A stretch of DNA of 64,000 nt from JBMNGH01 sp050949725 (GTDB taxonomy: Bacteria; Bacillota; Thermosediminibacteria; Thermosediminibacterales; Tepidanaerobacteraceae). Made by a program: the position numbers and the translations under genes. Shown here one piece after another: positions 1 through 10,315 of this stretch; position 1 is the stretch's first letter, and every line of letters starts with the position of its first letter. The notes beneath the pieces are model-generated. The model was not told the DNA's origin, searched no databases, and worked only from the letters and a program-made list of their open reading frames with translations. The stretch is from assembly GCA_050949725.1 (NCBI GenBank), contig JBMNGH010000012.1, positions 1 to 64,000 on the forward strand, written 5' to 3'.

Positions 1-79
1 TTAATTGTACATGGCTTATATGTCATCTTAATGAAAAACTATTGAAGAGAAGTGTATTTTTTGTATGGAGAGGTTGTTT

Positions 80-2473
80 ATGAAAGAAACAACAGAAAGC
101 ATGAGCCTCAAAATAAAAGGTATGACATGTGCATCATGTGCAGCAAGGATTCAAAGGGTAGTAAATAATATGGAAGGTGTTATGGAAGCAGAGCTTAATT
201 TTGCTACTGAAAAACTGAGTGTCAAATTAATCCGGTGAAGGTGTCGTCGAAAAGGCTTGTCAATAAGGTAGAAGCATAGGATATGAAGTCATTCTTGACA
301 GGCAGAACTTGGAATAAGGAAGATGCACTGTGCGTCATGTGCAGCAAGGATAGAAAAGCTGCTTTCCGGTACTCCAGGTGTGATTGGGGCATCTGTAAAT
401 TTAACGACTGAAACGGCAGTAGTTGACTATGATAGCAGTAAGATAAACGTCCGAAAGCTGATTAAGGCTATTCAAGATGCAGGGTATGATGCTTATGAGA
501 AAACGGCAGATAACATTGATAGAGAAAAACTTGAAAGGGAAAGAGAGATAAAATCCTTGGCAAGACTCGTCATTATATCTTCTGCTTTTACTCTACCACT
601 TTTAATATCCATGGTATTTATGTTCATGAGGAATGAAGGAGGGCTTTTATTTAATCCCTTGTTTCAGATAGCGGTATCATCACCTGTTCAGTTCATTATA
701 GGCTTTAGGTATTATAGGGGAGCATACAATGCTTTAAAGAGTGGTAGTGCGAACATGGACGTATTGGTTGCGATGGGCACATCTGCAGCCTATTTTACAG
801 CCTGTACAATGTGTTTACACAACCTGTTGAAGTGATTCACAATTACATGTATTTTGAAGCTTCAGCTGTAGTCATAACCTTGATCACCCTGGGAAAATAT
901 ATGGAGGCAGTTGCGAAAGGACGGACTTCTGATGCGATCAAAAAACTAATGGGCTTGCAGGCAAAGACAGCTAGGGTTGTAATTGATGGAGAAGAAAAGG
1001 ACATTCCTATCGAAGATGTACAAGTTGGAAATATAGTTGTCGTCAAACCTGGTGAAAAGATCCCTGTTGACGGCAGGATTATAGAAGGATATTCCTCCGT
1101 AGATGAATCAATGCTCACAGGTGAAAGCATCCAGTCGAGAAAAGAATAAATGATGAGGTTATAGGAGCAACCATCAACAAGACAGGGACATTTAAGTTTG
1201 TGGCTACTAAGGTTGGCAAAGAAACAGCATTGGCTCAAATAATTAAAATGGTCGAAGATGCACAAGGCTCAAAAGCCCCAATACAAAAAATAGTTGATCA
1301 AATATCAGGTATCTTTGTACCGGTAGTTCTAGTTATTGCTGCTTTAACTTTTGTTGTATGGTATTTTGGTTTCAAAAATTTCACAGAGGCTTAATAAATG
1401 CCGTTTCTGTTCTGGTAATTGCGTGCCCCTGTGCACTTGGTCTTGCAACACCGACCTCTGTAATGGTCGGAACCGGAAAAGGTGCTGAAAACGGTGTTCT
1501 CATAAAGGGTGGGGAGCACCTTGAACGAGCACATAAGATAAATACTATAGTGCTAGACAAGACTGGTACGATCACAAAAGGCAGCCCTGAGGTCACTGAT
1601 ATCATACCTAAAGGGAATCTGACAATAAGAGATATACTCAGTTTTGCTGCGGCTGCTGAAAAAACTCGGAACATCCTCTTGGAGGGGCAATTGTCGCCAA
1701 GGCTAAGGATGAGGGTCTCAATATCAATAATCCACAAAAATTTGAGGCAATACCAGGTCAGGGCATCTTTGCAGGTCTAGATGGAAAAACTATATACCTC
1801 GGAAATGAACGCTTAATGGAAAATAAGGGTTTTAATATTGCTGAGATTAAAAAAATGCTTGCAAAATTCCAAGATGAGGGCAAAACAGTCATGTTTATAG
1901 CCATAGATGGAAGGATTGAAGGCTTAATTGCTGTTGCCGATACGGTTAAGGAACATTCAAAACTCGCAATTGAACAACTCAAGAAGCTTGGGCTTGATGT
2001 GTGGATGATAACTGGGATAATGAGCGAACGTCAAGGGCTATTGCAAGGCAAGTCGAATTTGCAATGTAATTTCCGAAGTCCTTCCTGAGCACAAAGCTCA
2101 GGAGGTAGAAAAACTAAAAAGCCAGGGTAAATTTACCGCAATGGTCGGAGATGGCATAAACGATGCACCTGCTCTTGCTGCAGCAGATGTGGGAATAGCA
2201 ATAGGCACAGGGACAGATATAGCGATGGAGGCGGCGGATATAACCCTGATGAGTGGTGATTTAAGGGGGATAGTAACTGCCATAAAGCTGAGTCGCGCGA
2301 CAATGAGAAATATCAGGCAAAATCTTTTTTGGGCATTCTTTTACAATACTGTGGGAATTCCGTTGGCCGCACTCGGTTTTCTCAGCCCGGCGATCGCGGG
2401 CGGGGCAATGGCTTTTAGTTCTGTATCAGTTGTCTCTAATTCACTCAGGCTGCGTAAGTTTAAAATAAACTGA
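80..2473 (+). pseudogene. copA: Copper-translocating P-type ATPase, reading frame broken nine times
   Basis: This encodes a P1B-type ATPase that exports Cu(I) across the membrane. The ATG at 80 follows GGAGAGG (67-73). Two N-terminal metal-binding HMA domains carry GMTCASC (about 119) and MHCASC (323). Then come membrane helices, the TGES actuator motif (about 1120), the ion-site ACPCALG (about 1420), the phosphorylation motif DKTGT (about 1555) and the hinge GDGIND (about 2144). It ends in the typical FSSVSVVSNSLRLRKFK tail. The frame shifts near 225, 275, 314, 794, 1131, 1391, 1666, 2014 and 2062. Every break is repaired by adding one base, and the restored protein aligns end to end with the family. 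Either it is a decaying gene or this contig end has base-calling errors. A CopZ-like chaperone gene lies at 32260. Confidence 0.85.
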
Positions 2474-2551
2474 TTAAATTTTTAGTCCAGGTAAAAAGGT
2501 CAATAAAAAATAAAGATATTTGCTGTTATACAAAAATTTGTTTAGCCTATA

Positions 2552-2587
2552 AGTCCGATTTTCGGTCTTAGTCCGAAATTCCGGACT
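2552..2587. promoter_or_regulatory. Two adjacent operator dyads, candidate upstream activating sequence
   Basis: Two similar inverted repeats lie side by side: AGTCCGATTTTCGGTCT (2552-2568) and AGTCCGAAATTCCGGACT (2570-2587). Both have AGTCCGA-type left arms and CGG-CT right arms. They lie 105-140 bp upstream of the sigma-54 promoter at 2692, the usual place for enhancer sites bound by sigma-54 activators. The PAS/AAA+/Fis protein encoded at 16006 is the obvious candidate ligand, but that link is inferred. Confidence 0.55.
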
Positions 2588-2691
2588 ATATTTTTGCCTA
2601 ATAATGCTATATTGGTAAAAAACTTATCCGATAATATGGAAAATGTTTATATAATATTATGCAAATTGGCATTATAGCAACATGTTATTAA

Positions 2692-2707
2692 TGGCATACA
2701 ATTTGCA
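2692..2707 (+). promoter_or_regulatory. Sigma-54 (-24/-12) promoter
   Basis: TGGCATACAATTTGCA matches the consensus TGGCAC-N5-TTGCA with correct spacing between the GG and GC elements and one mismatch (T for C). Transcription would begin near 2719 and give a leader of about 325 nt before the aldehyde dehydrogenase. The rest of the 2474-3045 gap holds the upstream dyads and a terminator-like hairpin, with no gene seen. Confidence 0.7.
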
Positions 2708-2867
2708 ATAATAAGTTAAGTCGGAACACACCTGTATTTATTAGTATCTCATAAATAACATCCCAGCTAAATCCGGTATATTGAATTTTTATCGTATCAG
2801 TTGTAAAGTGATTGATTTTTGTAATAACCCAATAATCTAAATTACTTTGTAATAATCGTTGTTGGGA

Positions 2868-2931
2868 AGGGGGGACAAATCGCGGATGTACAACTCAAAT
2901 ACAATGCAGTGTAGATGTCCCCCCTCTTTTT
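2868..2931 (+). terminator. Terminator-like hairpin inside the leader, possible attenuator
   Basis: AGGGGGGACA (2868-2877) pairs perfectly with TGTCCCCCCT (2916-2925) across a 38-nt loop, followed by CTTTTT. It lies between the sigma-54 promoter and the aldehyde dehydrogenase start, so it would interrupt that transcript unless relieved. The long loop is unusual for a plain terminator and leaves room for an alternative fold. It is too far from copA to be certain it ends that transcript. Confidence 0.5.
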
Positions 2932-3045
2932 ATACCGGTAGTATTTTAATCACTCATTTAGAAACAGTATGTCCTATCATAACAGGAATTTTCTTTAGGC
3001 GTTTATTATTATTTTTTTATATAAAAAACAGGAGGGGAACTTTAT

Positions 3046-4444
3046 ATGACGCAAAATGAATCACAAAGTGCCAAACAATATATTAGTGGTCTAATGGAAA
3101 GAGCACGGGCGGCACAAAAAGTTGTGGAAACATATACCCAAGAAAGAGTAGATGAATTGGCTACTGCGATTGCATGGAACATTGTAAGGGATGGGCCTGC
3201 TCAGGAAATAGCCAAGCTTGCTTATGAAGAATCCCAAATGGGTAACTATGAATCAAAATATGCAAAACTAATGGCTAAAATCAAAGGGTTGGTTAGGGAT
3301 TTAAAAGGCGTGAAAACTGTAGGGGTTATTGAACGAGATGAAGTGAAGAAGATAATAAAAATAGCTAAACCGGTTGGAGTAGTTGGGGCAGTTCTCCCAT
3401 GCACAAACCCTGAAGCGACACCTGTCATCAAAGCAATGAATGCTATAAAGGCAAGAGATGCTGTTATTTTTGCTCCACATCCCCGTACCAAAAAGACGAA
3501 TGCATTAATTGTTTCGAAAATGCGTGAAACACTAAAAAAATACGGTGTGCCTGAGGACTTATTTATAGCTATTGAGGAGCCAACACTGGAGATTACTAAC
3601 GAGTTGATGAAACAATGTGATCTTATAGTGGCAACCGGTGGAGGGGGTATGGTAAAAGCTGCCTATTCATCTGGAAAGCCTGCTTTTGGTGTAGGAACGG
3701 GAAATGCAGTAGTAGTAGTAGATGAAACTGCCGATTTAAAGGATGCGGCAAACAAAATAATGAGAAGTAAAACTTTTGATTTGGCAACAAGTTGTTCGAC
3801 AGAAAATTCATTGGTTGTACAGGAAAGCATTTATGATGAGTTAATAAAGAACTTAATAGATGAGGGCGGGTATTTAGTGAAAGCAGATGAAAAAGAAAAG
3901 TTGCAGAGCACGATGTGGCAAAACGGAGTACTAAATAGAAAAATAGTTGCACAACCTGCTCAGAAAATTGCTGGTTTAGCGGGAATTCAAATACCATCAG
4001 ACAGAAAATTCCTAATGGTTGAAGAAACAGGTGTTGGTCCGGAGTATCCATTTTCGGGCGAAAAACTGTCAGTGGTAGTTGCAATTTATAAGTATAGGGA
4101 GTTTAAGGAAGCAATAGAAAAAGTCAATGAAATAACGGGATACCAAGGTGCAGGTCATTCTTGTGGGATACACAGCCTTGATGAAGACAGAATTCTTGAG
4201 TATGCAATAAAAACGAAGACAAGTCGAGTAATGGTACGCCAGCCACAATGCTTGTCAAACAGCGGGGCTTGGACAAACGGAATGCCTATTACTTTGACTC
4301 TCAGCTGCGGTAACATGGGGAGGTAATATAACAACAGAAAATATTCATTGGAGGCACTTTATCAACGTAACGTGGGTTTCCATTCCTTTTGATGCGGAGA
4401 TTCCTTCTGATGAGGAGCTTTTTGGAGACGTGATGAATAAATAA
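3046..4444 (+). CDS. Aldehyde dehydrogenase, CoA-acylating (EutE/SauS-like) type, with a late frameshift
   Basis: This is predicted to oxidise an aldehyde to an acyl-CoA with NAD+. The ATG follows CAGGAGGGG. Visible family features are the early VGAVLPCTNP segment, the nucleotide-binding VATGGGGMV, and the catalytic-cysteine region around TSCSTENS, near residue 251. The open frame stops at 4326 with ...SCGNMGR, but removing one A near 4312 restores CGTWGGNITTENIHW and continues to a stop at 4442. This gives about 465 residues, the normal family length. Neighbours are a TRAP transporter and, further on, an iron alcohol dehydrogenase. The acylating subclass is recognised from overall similarity. 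The substrate (acetaldehyde, sulfoacetaldehyde, a semialdehyde) cannot be read from the sequence. Confidence 0.8.
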
Positions 4445-4632
4445 TAACTATTACAAGCATAAAAATTAAATGCATAGTTGTGATAGTTTTTAAATTTTAA
4501 GTAAAACAAGATAATAGAGGGAGGTGTTCTATCGAAGGGTTAGCTTAGAGCTTGACTTAATGGCCCGAATAATTGTCTATTTCTGTACATCCAACAATAC
4601 AATTGCTTGAAATTATTTCTGGAGGTGAATTA

Positions 4633-5907
4633 ATGAGGATCAAAAGGCTAATAGTTTTTTTACTTGTTTTTGCCTTACTTGCCAGTATAACAGCCTGTGG
4701 AGGTAATAGTGAACAAGCCGCTCAATCGAGTGATTCGGGTGAACAACAAACACAACAAGTTCAAAAGAAAAAATGGAGGTATCAGACCATTTGGGTTCCA
4801 TCTATAACGCTATGGCGTGGAGATAAGTATTTTGGTGACCTTGTCAACAGACTAGCAGATGACCTGGAGCTAGAATATTATGAGGGCGGGACACTTATTA
4901 CTACTTCGGATGAGATGTTCGATGCAGTATCTAAAGGTGTAATAGAAATGGGAACCGATTGGCCTAGTTACTGGGCCGGTAAAAACACGGCTTTTGATTT
5001 GATTACATCTGTTCCAATGGGATTTAACCCACAGGACTACATGATATGGTACTGGCAAGGTGGCGGTTTTGAATTAGCTCAGGAGCTTTATGGAAAGTAT
5101 AATATTGTTTGGTTTCCTCACTCAATTACAAGCCCTGAATCAGGACAACGTACAAATGTACCAGTATATACCGCAGATGATTACAAGGATATAAAAATGC
5201 GCCAGTGTGGTAGAAATCAGGCAAACATTCTCCAGGACTTGGGCGGAGCAGCTATTTTTATGCCTGGTGCGGAGATATATCTTGGTTTACAGCGCGGAAC
5301 TATAGAAGGTGCTGAATTCGGAGTCCCTGAAACCGACTGGGCTATGGGCTTTCAAGAGGTTACTAAATATTGGGTCGCTCCAGGGTGGCACCAACCTGGC
5401 CCCTTATCTGGAGTTATGGTAAATAAACAAGCTTGGGATACTTTATCCGATAAGACAAAATTCTTATTTAAAGAAGCGGCAATGGCTTCTATGATGTGGG
5501 CATGGACTTTCTTTGAGTATTCAGCTGTAGAGTATACAAACAGGTTTTTAGAAGCAGGTACAACAATTACCAGGTTGGACGATGACAGCCTCAATAGAAT
5601 ACAAGAGCTGGCTTATAACTATCTGTTGAAAGATGCCGAGGAAAATCCAGACCACTGCAAGATTGCTTTTTCACAAATCAAGTTCTTGTATCAAATGAAA
5701 GAGTATCGTGAACTTCAAGAACCGTTTATGTTCGGAAGAACTCCTCCTAATATCGATGAGGTTTACGCTAAACTTGAGGAATTGGCTAAACAACACGGTG
5801 TATATGACAGTGTTATTGAACTGGAGAAGACTGTACGTAAAAGGATGGAGGCCCAGGAATTCTGGAAAGAGGGAACACCGTATGAAATGAATCCCATCAT
5901 CCCGTAA
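4633..5907 (+). CDS. dctP: TRAP transporter substrate-binding lipoprotein (DctP/TakP family)
   Basis: This is the extracytoplasmic receptor of a TRAP importer and captures a small organic acid. I chose the ATG at 4633, after TCTGGAGGTG, because it starts a clean lipoprotein signal: basic MRIKR, a hydrophobic core, and a lipobox ending SITAC. A Gln/Ser-rich linker follows. The mature part shows TakP-type landmarks: FDAVSKGVIEMG, PSYWAGKN, SPESG, a conserved Arg in MRQCGR, GGEIYLGLQRG-like wording and PGWHQPG. Downstream are the DctQ and DctM membrane subunits in the same direction. TakP relatives bind 2-oxo or hydroxy acids; the actual ligand is unknown. The 190-bp gap before it shows no clear promoter. 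Confidence 0.88.
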   Translation: MRIKRLIVFLLVFALLASITACGGNSEQAAQSSDSGEQQTQQVQKKKWRYQTIWVPSITLWRGDKYFGDLVNRLADDLELEYYEGGTLITTSDEMFDAVSKGVIEMGTDWPSYWAGKNTAFDLITSVPMGFNPQDYMIWYWQGGGFELAQELYGKYNIVWFPHSITSPESGQRTNVPVYTADDYKDIKMRQCGRNQANILQDLGGAAIFMPGAEIYLGLQRGTIEGAEFGVPETDWAMGFQEVTKYWVAPGWHQPGPLSGVMVNKQAWDTLSDKTKFLFKEAAMASMMWAWTFFEYSAVEYTNRFLEAGTTITRLDDDSLNRIQELAYNYLLKDAEENPDHCKIAFSQIKFLYQMKEYRELQEPFMFGRTPPNIDEVYAKLEELAKQHGVYDSVIELEKTVRKRMEAQEFWKEGTPYEMNPIIP

Positions 5908-6027
5908 AAAGCATTTACATTTACAGAAGAACAATATAATTGCCAAAATATTTAGGTAGGTTTGGCTTATATGCCGAACCTACGTGTTTTAAATATTTTT
6001 CTTATCATTGGAACAGGAGGGATGAGC

Positions 6028-6540
6028 TTGAGTTTTGTCAAAAAAATTGTTAGGATATTTGATTTAATCTCTATTGGCACTGGAAAAATATTTTCATGGG
6101 TTTTAGTAATACTACTTTCGCTATCCATATACGAAGTTTTCACCCGTAGGATTTTAGGCAGCCCCACTATTTGGACACATGAAATACTGAAGTTTGCTTT
6201 AGCTGCATCGATTATGTTTGCTCTCGGTTACACTCATTACTATGAGGGTCATGTTAATGTTGACCTTTTTTATATGAAATTTTCTCCCAAAGCAAGGGCA
6301 GTAATTGATATTGTCACTTTTGTACCTTTTATAGGTTTGTTTTGTTATGTTTTTTTGATTGAAGGATGGGAGTTTTTTATGACATCTTTTTTATTAAGGG
6401 AAAGAACCTCAAGTGCGTTTAATGTAATAGTATATCCAGTGAAATTCTTTGTGCCTGCAGGAGGATTTCTTCTTACAATTGCAGCCCTTTCTACTTTACT
6501 TAAAAACATATACTTTGTTGTAAAAGGAGAGAAACTATGA
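6028..6540 (+). CDS. dctQ: TRAP transporter small membrane subunit (DctQ)
   Basis: This four-helix membrane subunit links the binding protein to the large permease. Hydrophobic segments lie near residues 15-35, 50-70, 90-110 and 130-155, and TIWTHEILKFALAAS is the typical DctQ region. AGGAGG at 6015-6020 sits too close to the ATG at 6022 but is ideally spaced from the TTG at 6028, so I chose the TTG start (MSFVKKIV). The stop codon overlaps the dctM start (ATGA), which indicates translational coupling. Confidence 0.85.
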   Translation: MSFVKKIVRIFDLISIGTGKIFSWVLVILLSLSIYEVFTRRILGSPTIWTHEILKFALAASIMFALGYTHYYEGHVNVDLFYMKFSPKARAVIDIVTFVPFIGLFCYVFLIEGWEFFMTSFLLRERTSSAFNVIVYPVKFFVPAGGFLLTIAALSTLLKNIYFVVKGEKL

Positions 6541-7870
6541 TTAATTTATCACCTGAACTTTCAGCAATTCTGATGATTATAGGAATGATGGTGGGCCTGT
6601 ATTTTGGGCAACCGGTAGCATTTGTCATGGGCGGGGTAGCGACTATAATGTCTATTTTAGGTTGGGGCCCTGCGGGTTTGTACCTTTTTATGAATCGCAG
6701 TTTTGATACTATCACTAACAACATTATGATCGCAATTCCTCTTTTTATACTGATGGCTTCTTTTTTGGAAAAGTCGGGAATGGCTGATGAACTATTCGAG
6801 GCTATGATGCATGTCTTTGGTTCACTCAATGGTGGAATCGCCCTAGCTGTCGTTGTTTTGAGCGTTATTTTTGCTGCAACAACGGGAATAATGGGAGCTA
6901 CGGTTGTCAGCATGTCAGTTATGGCAATTCCTATGATGATGAAGCGTGAATATGATAAATGCCTTGCAACGGGTTGTGTAGCAGCCGGAGGTTCGCTGGG
7001 AATCCTGATACCGCCTAGTATAATGTTAGTCATGATGGCTGACCAATCGGGCATTTCTGTAGGCCGGCTTTTTGCAGGAGCTTTTCTACCTGGTGCATTG
7101 CTCGGAGTCTTATTTTTTGTTTACGTCTTGATAGTCACAGCAATAGACCCAAGCAAAGGCAGGGCTTTAACTGAAGAAGAGAGAAAAGCCATTCCGAGAC
7201 CGGTATTAATAAAAAAGCTCTTAAAAAGCCTTGTGCCCCCATTGCTCCTTATATTAGCAGTATTAGGGTCAATATGGATGGGTGTGGCCACACCTACCGA
7301 AGCCGCAGGTGTGGGGGCCTTGATAGCCTTACTACTTATGATAGCATATAAAAGGTTTACATGGAAAGCCTTTTTGGAAGCCCTGTATTCAACCTTCAAA
7401 TCAAACTGCATGGTTTTGGCTACAATGATCGGTGCAACATTGTTCACAGGTGTATTTCTCGGATTAGGCGGTGGGGATGTTGTTACTAATTTAGTCATGT
7501 CGTTTGCCGGTTTAGGTAGATGGGGAATATTTTTTGTAATGATGTTAATAGTGTTTCTGCTTGGGATTCATGGTCGATTGGATAGGCATTATATACATGA
7601 CATTTCCCATATTTTTGCCAATAGCCGAATCGTTAGGGTTTTGACATGCTTTGGTTTGTGATAATGATGGCGGTAAATTTACAGATGTCATTTTTAACAC
7701 CGCCTTTCGGGTACGCACTGTTTTACCTCAAAGGCACAGTTCCACCTTCAATCAATCTGGGGCATATTTATAGGGGCGCAGTCCCATTCGTGGCACTGCA
7801 GATGCTAGGGCTAGTAATCTTGTGTTTTGCCCCGATAATCGTGATGTATATACCAAATCTGCTGTTTTAG
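6537..7870 (+). CDS. dctM: TRAP transporter large permease (DctM), two frameshifts
   Basis: This is the large membrane subunit that moves substrate with Na+ through about 12 helices. It starts at the ATG overlapping the dctQ stop, behind AAAGGAGAG. Family motifs include GILIPPSIMLVM and VATPTEAAGVGAL. The frame is lost near 7563 and again near 7640. Removing one base at each place restores LGFMVDWIGIIYMTFPIF and then LGFDMLWFVIMMAVNLQMS, which runs to the stop at 7868. The full protein would be about 443 residues, normal for DctM. Both breaks are in short G or T runs. Confidence 0.85.
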
Positions 7871-7927
7871 TAGCATAAATATTTTGTTTTATGAAAATGC
7901 TACATGTAATTCAGAAAGGAGACATAA

Positions 7928-10285
7928 ATGAGCAACCGATCAATATCTGCATTAATTATTAGCGTGTTTTTTATTTCATTTTGCATCATTTCGTATGAGA
8001 TAACATTGATGCGGTTGCTCTCATCGATATTAGATTACCATTATGTATCTGCCATTGTATCTTTAGCTTTATTAGGCTCCGGGACAGGCAGCATTTATAT
8101 GCACTTTTTTGCAAAAAAAGATAAAGGTTATAAAATATTTTTGAGGTGGCTGAGTGTTTTATCACTAAGTATAGTTATAGCTTTACTTTCCATTTGTAAT
8201 ATAAGCAATAGTGATTTGTTACGAAACAACTTATTAGTTTATCTCATACCTGCATTTGTGCCGTTTTTTTGTAGTGGCGTTATTTTGGCATTTGTATATA
8301 GTCATGATACCTCATGTGGCATCTTACATCTATAGCGCCGACATGATCGGTGTTGCAATAGGATGTGTGGCGGTTATTTTTTTGATTAACTGTTTTGGCA
8401 CCCAAAATGCTCTTTTGCTATATTCTATAATCATTGCCATTTTAGGGTTATATTTATCAAAAATCATGATAAAAAAATGTATTACTAATATACTGATATT
8501 TATATTGACTATTGTCTTATTTATTCTAGGCCTAAGCCCTTCTTCAGCCATAACCGAAGTTTCAATATCAACAAATCCTGACAAGGAAATATACGATGCA
8601 ATCAATTTGTTTGATGGGAAAATAAAAGAAACAACTTATGGGGCTTTTGGCAGAATTGATTTAATACAATATCCTGATCATATAGGATGGATGGATATCT
8701 ATTTAAATGGAACGGCTGGAATGCCGATGTATAAATATAGTGGCGTAATATCCGATCCGAATATAAACCATCTAAAAAAATCTTTTACAGGTTATTTTCC
8801 TTTTCATACCCTTTCACCCGAACAAAAGAAAAACGCACTTATAATCGGCCCGGGAGGCGGTCGAGATATATTGGTCGCTAAACTTGGCGGTGTTGAAAAT
8901 ATAACAGCGGTCGAGGTTAACAAAGACATAGTAAAATTGGTTAAACGCTATTCTAATTATAATGGAAACATTTACGACGATTATGAAGGTGTCCAGATAA
9001 TTGTTGATGAGGGCAGGAGCTTTGTAAAAAGGCAAAAATCAACGTATGACATTATTATGTTGAGTCTGGCTGTAACTAATACAAATCGTAGCAGAGAAGG
9101 GCTTTCATTAACCGAAAATTACCTCTTTACAGTGGAATCGATTGGAGATTACATTGCTCACTTGACAGAACAAGGTAGTTTAATAGTAATCGCCCACGAC
9201 GATGTTGAAATACTTCGTTTATTAACAACCTGCCTTACGGTTTTTGAAAAATGTGGGTTAGAATCAGAGGATGCAATGAAACATTTTTATATCTTAGGTT
9301 CAGATACCTATCCGGTTTTTGTGCTAAAAAAAGTACCTTTAACAAAGAAGAATCCGAGATACTATACAATTTAGCAATTGAAGAATTTGGCTTTAACCCC
9401 ATGTCAACATATTTTCCTTTGTTAGGAAAAGGTAAACTATTAAATTCATTTTTAGTATCGATGGAAACCGGTCAATTGTCGGTTGACGAAGCTGTCAAAA
9501 ATGTTGAATCACACGGTTATGATATCAGTCCGGTTACTGATAACAACCCGTTTTTCTATAAATTCGAAAAAGGCATTCCAAAAACTTTGTCTTTAGTCTT
9601 GCGTCTTTCCTTACTTATCTTAATGCTTGTTATTTTAATTCCATTAGTTATTTACAGAAAAAAAAGTACAAAGATACGCTTCAAAAAATACACAGTAACT
9701 TATATTTTGACAGTACTATTTTTAGGAATGGGATTTATGCTTGTAGAGATCTCTCTTCTACAAAAGTTCATTCTTTTTTTTGGCGAACCTGTTATGTCTA
9801 TTGCGGTCCTTTTGTCTTCCATTTTATTAGGAGCAGGGCTGGGAAGCTTCTTCAGCAATAGAATTGCTCTAGAAAAAACATGGATTGTAATTGCCCGCTC
9901 ACTTTTATGTCTTTGTATAGTCCTTATATTGTATGTCGTTTTTTTACCTGGGTTTCTTCAGGCTTTACTGAATCTTCAGCTGTGGAAACGTTTAATAGTT
10001 GCCTTTGCAATGTTGTTACCTTTAGGATTTATTATGGGTATCCCATTTCCACTGGCCATCCGTTCACTAAAGTTGTATGAGAAAGAGGCATATATCCCAT
10101 GGCTGCTTGGGATTAATTGTTTAAGCTCAGTAATGGGTTCATCTTTAGCAACAGTTATTTCCATAGGACTTGGGCTTAATGAAGCTTTGATAATTGGGGT
10201 TTTATGTTATGCTATGCTATTAGTTTTTTTAGTATTAAATAAAGTTACATCAACAAATTATTCACATAAAACCTCAAATTTTTAA
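7928..10285 (+). CDS. Membrane-embedded spermidine-synthase-like protein, two frameshifts
   Basis: This is a large polytopic protein with a methyltransferase-fold (SpeE-like) domain between two membrane blocks. The first block (about residues 1-220) opens with SYEITLMRLLSS. The central soluble part has the AdoMet/dcAdoMet-type loop ALIIGPGGGRDI and the acidic AVEVNKDIVKLV. The C-terminal block holds six or more helices including GMGFMLVEISLLQKF and PFPLAIRSL. ATG 7928 follows AAAGGAGAC. The frame shifts by +1 near 8310 (around SHDTS/VASYIYS) and by -1 in an A-run near 9330 (LKK/STFNKEE). The function of such TM-SpeE proteins is not established, and a polyamine product is not proven. It sits between a TRAP transporter and an alcohol dehydrogenase. 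Confidence 0.72.
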
Positions 10286-10315
10286 TTAAGCATTATTATT
10301 TTTGGAGGTGTTTTT

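Noticed and set aside
2667..2680. Second sigma-54-like TGGCAT-GC
   Set aside because: The GG-to-GC distance is 9 rather than 12 bases, so it is not functional.
2859..3059. 66-residue ORF over the leader hairpin
   Set aside because: Codons run through the terminator-like stem and overlap the aldehyde dehydrogenase start; no ribosome site.
4555..4575. TGGCCC near the TRAP genes as a sigma-54 promoter
   Set aside because: The -12 half reads TTGT with wrong spacing.
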